Source of the DNA: Pseudomonadota bacterium
GTDB lineage: Bacteria; Pseudomonadota; Alphaproteobacteria; Rhizobiales; Xanthobacteraceae
Reading direction: 5' to 3'
Assembly: GCA_021779635.1 (NCBI GenBank)
Contig: JAJYAH010000205.1
Span: forward strand, 1 to 9,599
Length of the DNA: 9,599 bases
Position 1 is the first letter of the stretch. The number at the start of each line of letters is the position of its first letter. The notes below the pieces were generated by a model that made no database searches, was not told the DNA's origin, and saw only the letters and a program-made list of their open reading frames with translations. Of this stretch, positions 1 to 6,476 are shown one piece after another. The translations under genes were made by a program, and so were the position numbers.

Positions 1-492
1 TTTTCGCCAAAGCCCTGGCCGCAGCGATTCCGCGAGATCCAGGCCGCCGGCGGCCATGTCGAGATCGTGCAATCCCGGATTGAGCAGGGCGAGCTGATCG
101 CGGTTGCGTCAGGCTCTCTCGGCCTCGGCGCCGAGGGGCGCCTTGACGGCGAATTGCAGATGACGGTAGCCGGACTGGACAAGCTGATTGCGGCGCTCGG
201 CATTGAAAAAATGCTCGATGAGGGCGTGCCGCAGGCAACCCTCGATCGCGTCGCGCCCGGCGTCAAAACCGCTGACGTCAATAACCTGCTCGGCGCGCTG
301 GACCGCGCGATTCCGGGTCTCGGCAAGGTGGTCAAGCAGAACGCCAATGTCGCCGCGGCCGCCGGCATCAACGCGCTCGGCAAGGAAGCGATGCTGGAAG
401 GCAAGAAGGCACGGTCGTTTCCGCTGCGTTTCGTCGACGGCGCGGTGTTTCTGGGACCGCTGAAGGTGGCGCAGGTTCCGCCATTGTTTTGA
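1..492 (+). CDS. DUF2125 domain-containing protein, C-terminal part (5' truncated by window)
   Basis: The frame is open from base 1 to a TGA at 490-492, giving 163 residues. The start lies outside the window; the first codons read FSPKPWPQRFREIQAAGG with no plausible initiation site, so this is the C-terminal portion of a longer protein. The pattern resembles the DUF2125 family of Hyphomicrobiales: a PWPQR..EIQAAGG segment, then a GELIAVASGSLGL / GRLDGELQMTV beta-rich stretch, then a helix-rich tail ending FVDGAVFLGPLKVAQVPPLF. Members are usually exported or membrane-anchored proteins of about 330-390 residues with no established function, so none is assigned. The gene converges on the GGDEF/EAL gene, with stop codons 19 bp apart. 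Bases 345-385, coding residues 116-128 of this fragment (NVAAAAGINALGK), recur exactly at 6402-6442. The family call is from memory of the motif pattern. Confidence 0.8.
   Translation, partial: FSPKPWPQRFREIQAAGGHVEIVQSRIEQGELIAVASGSLGLGAEGRLDGELQMTVAGLDKLIAALGIEKMLDEGVPQATLDRVAPGVKTADVNNLLGALDRAIPGLGKVVKQNANVAAAAGINALGKEAMLEGKKARSFPLRFVDGAVFLGPLKVAQVPPLF
345..385 (+). repeat. 41-bp perfect direct repeat, left copy (inside DUF2125 gene)
   Basis: The 41 bases from CAATGTCGCC to GCTCGGCAAGG are identical to 6402-6442, in the same orientation and offset by 6057 bp. The flanking bases differ on both sides (C at 344 against A at 6401; A at 386 against C at 6443). This copy sits within intact coding sequence, so it is probably the original. 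The two copies bracket exactly the GGDEF/EAL, FecR and TpsB genes. Confidence 0.95.
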
Positions 493-511
493 AAAGAACC
501 TGCTCGTCGGT

Positions 512-3238
512 TCAGCTCGCAAGCATCTTGATGGGCTTGTCGGGGGACGCGAGGAATTGACTTTCGAACTCGGTTACGGGCGTTGGCCGGCCAAAGAAAT
601 AGCCCTGGCCTTCTTCGCAGCCCATGGTCGCAAGAAGATCCGCGGTCGCACGGTTCTCGATACCTTCAGCAATGATCGATAGGCCGAGCTGCTTGCCCAG
701 GACAATGGTCGAACTCACGATCGCGGCGTCGTCAGGATGACTCAGCAGGTCGAGCACAAAGGAGCGGTCGATCTTCAGGCCGTCGAGCGGAAATTTCTTG
801 AGATAACTGAGGCTCGCATAGCCGGTACCAAAATCGTCAAATACGACGCGGACGCCGAGTTTTTGGATGCGCCGGAAGGTTTCGAGCACTTTTTTCTCGT
901 CAAGTATCACGATGTCCTCGGTGACTTCGAGCTCGAGCAATGAAGGCGTCAGGCCGGTCGTGGCCAGCACGTCTGCGACCGATTCGGCAAGATCGCCGTG
1001 ATAAAGTTGCGACGGTGACAAATTAACGCCCACGCGCACCGCATGACCGGCCTTCTCCCAGGCCCGCGCCTGCCGGCAAGCGGTCTCCAATACCCAGGCT
1101 GCAATACGCTCTGAAATGGACGATGTATTGACGACCGGTATGAATTCGCCCGGAGACACCAGTCCGCGCACCGGATGGCGCCAGCGAATGAGGGCTTCCG
1201 CGCCGATCAGTTCGCCGCTGCCGAGATGGATCTGTGGCTGGTAGAACAGCTCGAATTCGCCCCGCTCGGCGGCGAGCGCAAGCTCGGCTTCGAGCGTCAG
1301 CCGGGTCTCGAGCTCTTCTCGGATGCGAGTTTCGAACAGCACATAGCCGCTCTTGGTGGCCTTGGCTCGGCGAAGCGCAAGATGGCTGTTGGAGAGCAGT
1401 TCATCCGCATTGCTGCCGCTGGTGCGGTAGACGGCCGCGCCGATCGAGACCTTGACGCGGTGCGAACGGCTGCCGGTCGTTACCGGCGTGTCAAAACCGG
1501 CCATAACGCGTTTGGCCAGTTGGTCGATGCTTCCTGGCGAACCGGCGCCGAAGGCGGCGATGGCAAACTCGTCGCCGCTTAGCCTGGCGACGACGCCGGC
1601 GCTGCCGACCTCGCGGGTCAGGCGATCGGATATCGCGCGCAATACGAGGTCGCCATTGGCGTGGCCAAACAGATCGTTGATATGCTGGAAGCTGTCGAGG
1701 CCAACGATCAGAAGTGCCACTTCGGTGCCGGTAGCTTCGGCGGTCGCAATCATCGAAGCCAACCTTGCTTCCAGTGTGTTGCGGTTGGCAAGGCCTGTCA
1801 GCGCGTCGTGTTCGGCGAGGTAGCGGATTTTCTCGGCTTCGCGCTTGCGCACCGAGATGTCGCGCAGGATTGCGCCATACTGGAGCCCGTCGGCGCCTTG
1901 CCAGCCGGAAAAACTGGCTTCGACGGGAAATATTTCCCCACTGCGGCGCCGGGCGTCAAATTCGATTACCTTGCCAGTGCCGAGCGCACCCGCATTGTGG
2001 ATCGAGAATGGGGCATCCGCTGCCATATTTGCCGCGCAGATCTTGTCGAAAGGCTGGCCGATCATTTCGTTCGGGCCGTAACCGAAGATGGCCGCTGCAC
2101 CGGGATTCCATACCGTGATCCGGTAGTTCGAATCGGTGCAGATCAAACCATCGCCGAGCGACATCGCGATACGCTGAAAGCGATTTTCGGCCACACGGCC
2201 CAGCAGATCGCGGACATCGATCTCGTCGAGTCCGATGGCGGCGATGTAGACCACGATCGCGATCTGCAGCAGTGCGGTGTCGATGATGAGTGGAAACCAC
2301 ATCTGGAGCAGATAGGCCGAGGCTTCGACGGCAATTGCGGTGACCGCGAGCGCACCGACGCGCCTTGCGGCAGACAGCCGGCGCCAGAGCAAAATCATCG
2401 CCAGCATAACGGCACAAAGCGCCGTCAGCGTCGTCGTTGCCGAAGTCCAGTGCAAGGTACGGCCGCGGATAATCGATTCGGCCGCGAGCGCTTGCAGCGC
2501 CGGTCCCGAGACGATGCCGCCGTTCGGAATGCTGAAGCGATCGCCCAGCTCGAGTGCGGTGCCGCCGATGATGACCTTCTTGTCCTTCAGTTGGTCCAGT
2601 GCCGCCTTGCTGCCATTCAGAACGTCGACAAAGGATACTCGGGGGATGGTCTCATGCTGGATTGAAAAGTCGATGAGAAACGGCCCGCGCTTCTCGTCGT
2701 ACTGCCCGGCGATGACCGCGCCCATGGATGGCAGGAATTCGCCGTCGAGCTTCTGGCCGAAGGGATAGCGGCGCACCAGCCCATCCGGGTTGATCTCGAC
2801 ATTGACCACCGCGGACCAGGCGTGTGCGCGGAACGGGGCCAGTGGGCGGTTATAGAAGGTCGTGCGCCCAGAACCTGGCTGCTTGAACGAGGGCAGCACT
2901 ACCGATCCCCCGGCGTGCTCCAACGCATCGAGGAATAGTCGGTCGGATTCCGGGTCCGAGGGCGTGCTGAAGTCGACGTCGAAAACGATATCGCTGGCAC
3001 CGGCGCGCTCGAGTTGATGCAGCAGCTCGGCATGGAGCCGCCGCGGCCACGGCCAGATGCCGATTTTCTCGATGGAAGGCGCATCGATGGCGACGATGAC
3101 GACATCGCCACTGGCCGGCGTCGACAACCAGGCGAAACGGAGGTCAGCGAGCGTGTTACGCAACCCGTTGTGCCAGCCTGAAGCCAGCACAATGGCCAAA
3201 GCGGCCGCGACCAGAATATGTGGCCGGATATGTTTCAC
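512..3238 (-). CDS. CHASE2-PAS-GGDEF-EAL membrane protein, probable c-di-GMP phosphodiesterase
   Basis: This 908-residue inner-membrane protein is predicted to act on cyclic di-GMP. The order is: a membrane anchor at residues 8-22; a periplasmic CHASE2 sensor at about 25-265 (VVIVAIDAPSI, IWPWPR, KKVIIGGTALELGDRFSIP); three membrane segments near 268-285, 295-312 and 318-336; a PAS domain at about 350-465; a GGDEF domain at about 468-635; and an EAL domain at about 645-895. The EAL set looks complete: E681 (EALIRW), N739 (NLSPSQ), E771 (ELEVTED), D801-D802 (DDFGTG), K822 (LKIDRSF), E858 (AEGIE) and Q878 (GQGYFFGRP). The GGDEF signature is SGDEF (554-558). The first metal Asp of the usual DLDxFK is Gly513, and no RxxD I-site precedes the motif. 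The start is GTG, with a G-rich Shine-Dalgarno (GGGGA, 7 nt upstream). It lies 49 bp behind the FecR gene on the same strand, so co-transcription is likely. Confidence 0.95.
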   Translation of the reverse strand: MKHIRPHILVAAALAIVLASGWHNGLRNTLADLRFAWLSTPASGDVVIVAIDAPSIEKIGIWPWPRRLHAELLHQLERAGASDIVFDVDFSTPSDPESDRLFLDALEHAGGSVVLPSFKQPGSGRTTFYNRPLAPFRAHAWSAVVNVEINPDGLVRRYPFGQKLDGEFLPSMGAVIAGQYDEKRGPFLIDFSIQHETIPRVSFVDVLNGSKAALDQLKDKKVIIGGTALELGDRFSIPNGGIVSGPALQALAAESIIRGRTLHWTSATTTLTALCAVMLAMILLWRRLSAARRVGALAVTAIAVEASAYLLQMWFPLIIDTALLQIAIVVYIAAIGLDEIDVRDLLGRVAENRFQRIAMSLGDGLICTDSNYRITVWNPGAAAIFGYGPNEMIGQPFDKICAANMAADAPFSIHNAGALGTGKVIEFDARRRSGEIFPVEASFSGWQGADGLQYGAILRDISVRKREAEKIRYLAEHDALTGLANRNTLEARLASMIATAEATGTEVALLIVGLDSFQHINDLFGHANGDLVLRAISDRLTREVGSAGVVARLSGDEFAIAAFGAGSPGSIDQLAKRVMAGFDTPVTTGSRSHRVKVSIGAAVYRTSGSNADELLSNSHLALRRAKATKSGYVLFETRIREELETRLTLEAELALAAERGEFELFYQPQIHLGSGELIGAEALIRWRHPVRGLVSPGEFIPVVNTSSISERIAAWVLETACRQARAWEKAGHAVRVGVNLSPSQLYHGDLAESVADVLATTGLTPSLLELEVTEDIVILDEKKVLETFRRIQKLGVRVVFDDFGTGYASLSYLKKFPLDGLKIDRSFVLDLLSHPDDAAIVSSTIVLGKQLGLSIIAEGIENRATADLLATMGCEEGQGYFFGRPTPVTEFESQFLASPDKPIKMLAS

Positions 3239-3254
3239 TTCCCCATCCCCCGAA

Positions 3255-3272
3255 ACGGACGTTCAAGTCCGT
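3255..3272 (-). other. Intercistronic 6-bp-stem hairpin between FecR and GGDEF/EAL genes
   Basis: ACGGAC (3255-3260) and GTCCGT (3267-3272) form a perfect inverted repeat around the 6-nt loop GTTCAA. It sits in the 49-bp gap between the FecR stop codon and the GTG of the downstream gene, just before the G-rich Shine-Dalgarno. On the minus-strand transcript no U-run follows the stem, so it is not a standard terminator for this operon. It could set mRNA processing or differential expression. A T-run (3278-3282) follows on the plus strand, but no plus-strand gene ends here. Confidence 0.35.
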
Positions 3273-3287
3273 GCCCGTTTTTGTCAG

Positions 3288-4406
3288 CTAATGTTTGGCG
3301 TTCCCATTCCCTCTGCCATTCCCTACGCCGCCGTTCCCGTTTCCGTTGCCATTACCGATGCCGCTATTGCCGTTGCCATTTCCGTTCCCGTTCGCGCCAT
3401 TTCCGTTCCCATTGGCGCCATTTCCGTTACTATTTCCATATCCGCTGCCGTTATTGCCGCTTCCGGAATTGGTGACGGCGGCGACGGCGGCGGCGGCGGG
3501 AGAGGCGCTGCTCAATGCGCTGCTGGCGGCGGTCGTCGCTGACGAGACTGCGTTTGTGCTGGTCGTCGGCGACGAGTTCCAGACCGTGTTGTTCACGAGG
3601 TTTCGGCTGGCCCCATTGGTCGTGGACGAGCCGCGGGCGAGTCCATGCGTGACCTTGTGGAAGTCCAGCTTCACTTCGCCGAGCGCCGACGAGATCCTTA
3701 ATCCGCCATGCGCGGCGAGCGCATGGATCGCTTGCCCGTTCGCGGCGTTGCGGGGCGCAGACAGGCCGCCTTTCGGCACGGGAACACGATCTACCGATGA
3801 TGGACGAGGCTTGCCTTGCTCGATCGGATTGAACGTCCCCGGGCCGCTCAGTGAAAGGCCGGGTTTACCGTGTTCGAGCGCGGTCGCGCGCTGGCCCGGC
3901 ACCAGCTGGGCGATCTGGCCCGACCGGAAGTCGTTAACCTCGACCTGTCCGCGCATGACATCGACGCTGGTGCTCGTGGCGTTCACGGACACGCGGAACT
4001 GTGTGCCCTTGACCACGGCGGCGAGATAGGGGGTCTCGACCTCGAAATGCTTGACGTTGCGCTTTTCGACGTCAAGCAGGATCGAGCCGGCCCGCTGAAC
4101 GATCGTGGTCGACAGTTCTTCCTTTTGCTCGGCGGGCAGCCCGATTTCCGAATTCGGCGCAATCAAAATGCGTTCCTCGCCGCGCGACAGGAGTACGCGG
4201 CCATTGCGGCCCGTGCGTATGATATCGCCCGGCTTGAGATTGTCCTCGGGCTTGACGGACGCCTGCTGCACATCTCCGCTCGTGATCCAGACCTCGCCGG
4301 ATGATTTGTTGACCGACCATATGCCGCCGCCTTCGGCCGCGAATGCCTCAGACGCAGCCACAAGGGCAAACACTATTGCGATCAGACGCAGAAGCTTGCG
4401 GGCCAT
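3288..4406 (-). CDS. Exported FecR-domain protein with Gly/Asn-repeat C-terminus
   Basis: This is a 372-residue protein. I chose the ATG at 4404-4406 because AGGAAAGGA lies just upstream and the translation then begins with a Sec signal peptide (MARKLLRLIAIVFALVAASEAF, cleavage near A23); the frame stays open 16 codons further upstream. A FecR domain spans about residues 56-155 (LKPGDIIRTGRNGR, ETPYLAAVVKGTQFRV, VDVMRGQVEV). Next come a Pro- and Ser/Thr/Ala-rich linker and, from about 313 to 370, a tail made almost only of Gly and Asn. Classical FecR regulators have a cytoplasmic anti-sigma-like segment and one membrane helix; this protein has neither, and no ECF sigma gene is nearby. It is better read as a periplasmic or secreted beta-rich protein. 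It is the first gene of a probable operon with the CHASE2 protein and is divergent from the TPS transporter. A structural, ligand-binding or surface role is inference. Confidence 0.9.
   Translation of the reverse strand: MARKLLRLIAIVFALVAASEAFAAEGGGIWSVNKSSGEVWITSGDVQQASVKPEDNLKPGDIIRTGRNGRVLLSRGEERILIAPNSEIGLPAEQKEELSTTIVQRAGSILLDVEKRNVKHFEVETPYLAAVVKGTQFRVSVNATSTSVDVMRGQVEVNDFRSGQIAQLVPGQRATALEHGKPGLSLSGPGTFNPIEQGKPRPSSVDRVPVPKGGLSAPRNAANGQAIHALAAHGGLRISSALGEVKLDFHKVTHGLARGSSTTNGASRNLVNNTVWNSSPTTSTNAVSSATTAASSALSSASPAAAAVAAVTNSGSGNNGSGYGNSNGNGANGNGNGANGNGNGNGNSGIGNGNGNGNGGVGNGRGNGNAKH
3297..3470 (-). repeat. Low-complexity Gly-Asn codon repeat in FecR-protein tail
   Basis: About 58 codons are nearly all Gly or Asn (NGNG units, with Ala, Ser or Ile interruptions). 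On the plus strand this appears as an irregular 6-bp periodicity of CCATTN/CCGTTN. It includes a 21-bp unit present twice in tandem (residues 331-337 and 338-344, both ANGNGNG); GCGCCATTTCCGTT at 3394-3407 recurs at 3415-3428. Such arrays can change length by slippage. The wobble bases vary between units, so the array is not a recent expansion throughout. Confidence 0.9.
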
Positions 4407-4522
4407 CCCGATAGTCCTTTCCTCGGTCTCGACGACACCAAGGCATAAGGCCAAAAGTTCAATTTTGAGTGTGCGAGTGAATCGGTACTTGGGCCGGCCG
4501 TTAACCGTTCATTGACCATAAA

Positions 4523-4550
4523 ATTCTATGAAAATTCATGGACCTAACAA
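4523..4550 (-). promoter_or_regulatory. Candidate sigma70-type promoter for the FecR-GGDEF/EAL operon
   Basis: Read on the minus strand, TTGTTA (4550-4545) and TAGAAT (4528-4523) are separated by 16 bp. They match the -35 consensus at 4/6 positions and the -10 consensus at 5/6. Transcription would start near 4516 and leave a leader of about 110 nt before the FecR ATG. The element overlaps the start codon of tpsB, so the two divergent transcription units could interfere with each other. This is a consensus match by eye in the most AT-rich part of the 131-bp gap; no convincing plus-strand promoter for tpsB was found. Confidence 0.25.
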
Positions 4551-6340
4551 TATCGCGGTGGTTTGCGAGCGCCCATCTGGAATATTTCGGCGCCGCCAGC
4601 CGGCTGGCCAATCGCCACGCGAGGCGCTTGGCGCCGGTATTTTTGGCCCTCCCGATGCTGGTGACCGCAGCAGCTGCGCATGCCCAGCAGGCCAGTCAAC
4701 CGGCCTACGATCCAAGGCAATTCGACCAGCGCTTCAACGGTGAGCAGCTCGAGCGGACCCCGGCCGGGCAACCCCGCCTGCCAATGCCACGGCTGGCGCG
4801 GCCCGCAACGCCTCCGGCGGATCCGACGCCGTTGTTCGTGCTGCGTCACATCTCGATTGTCGGCGCGACTGCAATCCCGCGTGACCAATTGGCGACGGCC
4901 TATCGACCCTACATTGGCAGGAAGGTATCGCAGGCTGACCTGGCCGCGATTGCTGCCGGTATCAGCGATATCTATCGCGTGGCAGGCTTCCATCTGAGTC
5001 GAGCGATCGTTCCCCCGCAGGACATCAACGGGGGATCGGTCCGCCTTCAGGTGATCGAAGGCAGCATCATGGCGCTCGATCTGAAGGGCGAGGGCGCCGA
5101 GGAGTTTGGGGTGCGCCAGATGCTGTCGCCGGTGCTCGCCGAACAGCCGTCGCGGCTGACCACCCTGGAGCGGAAGCTGCTACTGATCAACGCCCGCCCG
5201 GGCGTTCGTATCGAAGACACCACGCTCGAGGAGATCGGCAATGCCAGCGGTCATTTCCGCCTGACCGTCTTCGTCAAGACGTGGCACGTTTATACCTCTT
5301 TCGGCATCGATAATCTCGGTGCTTCCGGCGTCGGCCCATGGGAAAGCTATGCGACCGCGGCATTCAACTCCTATTTGGTGCAAGGCGATACGCTCGCAGT
5401 CAACCTTTCGACAACGCCCGGCGATCCACGTGAGCTAGCGTTCGGCCGGCTGTCCTATGATACCCCGATTGGGAATGATGGTCTGAGGGTTGGCGCATCC
5501 GGCATTTACAGCGAAGTCTGGCCCGGAGATTATCGCCACGCCTACAGCGACAACACGACGACGGAAGCCATCGAGCTCCGCGCCAGCATCGTGCCACTGC
5601 AGTCGCAACGCGCGTCGCTAACCCTGACGACGGCCCTGGACATCAGCAACGTCTCCGAAAGCGATATGTTCGGGCCGATCTACAGCGATCGCATCCGCAC
5701 CATTAGCCTGACGTCGGACTCCCGTCTGCAGGACAGTTTTGGCGGCAACAATTACCTGACCGTGACGTTGCGTCAGGGGCTCAACGTCCTGGGCGCCTCG
5801 CCCGGTGGCGACGACTTCGTTTCGCACGCCGGTGCGTCCCCCGATTTCTCGGCGCTTAGCGCCTGGTTCACGCGCTATCAGACCTTGTCGGATACCTGGT
5901 CGCTCAAGATCGCCGGTGCTGGCCAGGCGGCGTCCGGGCCGCTCTATCTGTCGCAGCAATTTTATCTTGGGGGCGCGGCCTTCGGCCGAGGCTACGCTGC
6001 GGCCGAGACCAGCGGCGACAACGGCATGGCCGGCTCGCTGGAGCTGCGCTTCGATCAAAAGCTGAATTCCGCATTTATGACCGGCTACCAGCTCTATAGC
6101 TTTGTGGACAGCGGCGTCGCCTGGAATGCCGGCTATCGCTATACGGACGGAATCTCGCTGGTTTCTGTTGGCGGTGGCGCACGCTGGTTTCTGAGCAACA
6201 ACACGCAGGCCGATCTCGCAGTTGCGATTCCACTGAGCTATCGCGCTCCCGACAATCCCGCCCGCGACCTGCGCGTGCTATTCTCGCTGACCAGCGCGCT
6301 CGAGCTTTGTCCGGCAAGGGCGTCGACCCGCTGCCTCTAG
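4538..6340 (+). CDS. Two-partner secretion outer-membrane transporter (ShlB/FhaC/HecB family, TpsB)
   Basis: This 600-residue protein is predicted to be a 16-strand outer-membrane barrel that exports a TpsA exoprotein from the periplasm. The long N-terminus ends in a signal peptide (RRLAPVFLALPMLVTAAAAHA, cleavage near residues 49-50). A Pro-rich linker follows, then POTRA domains: about 100-176 (LFVLRHISIVGATAIPRDQL ... VRLQVIEG) and about 177-247. The barrel runs from about 250. Family hallmarks are visible: the loop-6 FGRGY (482-486, the VRGY/F equivalent) with LGG before it, and the DxG motif in FVDSGVAWN (524-526). The last strand appears to end near residue 587, followed by a short Cys-containing extension (ELCPARASTRCL) unusual for barrels that normally end in an aromatic residue. 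The start has no Shine-Dalgarno and an out-of-frame ATG 10 nt upstream. No TpsA gene lies beside it; the neighbours are the divergent FecR gene and a convergent monooxygenase. Confidence 0.95.
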   Translation: MDLTISRWFASAHLEYFGAASRLANRHARRLAPVFLALPMLVTAAAAHAQQASQPAYDPRQFDQRFNGEQLERTPAGQPRLPMPRLARPATPPADPTPLFVLRHISIVGATAIPRDQLATAYRPYIGRKVSQADLAAIAAGISDIYRVAGFHLSRAIVPPQDINGGSVRLQVIEGSIMALDLKGEGAEEFGVRQMLSPVLAEQPSRLTTLERKLLLINARPGVRIEDTTLEEIGNASGHFRLTVFVKTWHVYTSFGIDNLGASGVGPWESYATAAFNSYLVQGDTLAVNLSTTPGDPRELAFGRLSYDTPIGNDGLRVGASGIYSEVWPGDYRHAYSDNTTTEAIELRASIVPLQSQRASLTLTTALDISNVSESDMFGPIYSDRIRTISLTSDSRLQDSFGGNNYLTVTLRQGLNVLGASPGGDDFVSHAGASPDFSALSAWFTRYQTLSDTWSLKIAGAGQAASGPLYLSQQFYLGGAAFGRGYAAAETSGDNGMAGSLELRFDQKLNSAFMTGYQLYSFVDSGVAWNAGYRYTDGISLVSVGGGARWFLSNNTQADLAVAIPLSYRAPDNPARDLRVLFSLTSALELCPARASTRCL

Positions 6341-6374
6341 CGCACCCTCGGTCTCGCCGCACGTTGCAGTGCGT

Positions 6375-6393
6375 CCACCAACGGTCTTGGTGG
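6375..6393 (+). terminator. Hairpin downstream of tpsB, possible terminator lacking a U-tract
   Basis: CCACCAA (6375-6381) and TTGGTGG (6387-6393) form a perfect 7-bp stem with a 5-nt loop, 35 bp after the tpsB stop. No T-run follows (TGTAGAAAC), so it does not fit a canonical intrinsic terminator. Its position between convergent genes makes a transcription-ending or mRNA 3'-stabilising role plausible. Confidence 0.35.
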
Positions 6394-6401
6394 TGTAGAA
6401 A

Positions 6402-6442
6402 CAATGTCGCCGCGGCCGCCGGCATCAACGCGCTCGGCAAGG
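6402..6442 (+). repeat. 41-bp perfect direct repeat, right copy (non-coding remnant of DUF2125 sequence)
   Basis: This is identical to 345-385. Here it lies between the convergent tpsB and monooxygenase genes. The matching frame still reads NVAAAAGINALGK and then diverges into AGTPTQSKAVPP and a stop at 6478-6480. Upstream of the repeat the frame shows no DUF2125 similarity, although GGTCT, GGTGGT and AGAA occur in the same order in front of both copies with different spacing. It is best read as a gene fragment copied or stranded by rearrangement. Confidence 0.95.
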
Positions 6443-6476
6443 CTGGCACACCGACCCAATCAAAAGCCGTCCCGCC

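Noticed and set aside
496..513. GAACC/GGTTC inverted repeat between the convergent DUF2125 and GGDEF/EAL stops
   Set aside because: The stem is only 5 bp with an 8-nt loop and no T-run, and it overlaps the last codon of the minus-strand gene. It is too weak to call a terminator.
1661..2665. Plus-strand 334-codon frame opposite the PAS/CHASE2 region
   Set aside because: It is a shadow of the GGDEF/EAL gene, with no domain signature and Arg/Asp/Gly-rich composition typical of antisense GC-rich DNA.
3261..3282. Stem followed by TTTTT read on the plus strand as an intrinsic terminator
   Set aside because: No plus-strand gene lies upstream to be terminated, and the stem works in the wrong direction for the minus-strand operon.
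3295..4029. Plus-strand 244-codon frame rich in Pro-Phe-Leu (PFPLPFP repeats)
   Set aside because: It is the antisense reading of the Gly/Asn repeat and FecR domain. It has no ribosome binding site, and the sense strand has a signal peptide, a recognised domain and a good Shine-Dalgarno.
3288..4406. FecR-domain protein as a FecI/FecR/FecA-type iron-signalling regulator
   Set aside because: It lacks the N-terminal cytoplasmic region and membrane helix and has a cleavable signal peptide. No ECF sigma factor or TonB receptor gene is in the window.
4492..4505. GGCCGGCC palindrome next to GTTAAC between fecR and tpsB
   Set aside because: Short palindromes of this kind are frequent in GC-rich DNA. 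No spacing or second copy suggests an operator.
4528..4743. 71-codon frame overlapping the start of tpsB
   Set aside because: It has no ribosome binding site or motif and is out of frame with tpsB. It is kept only as a possible translational competitor, not as a gene.
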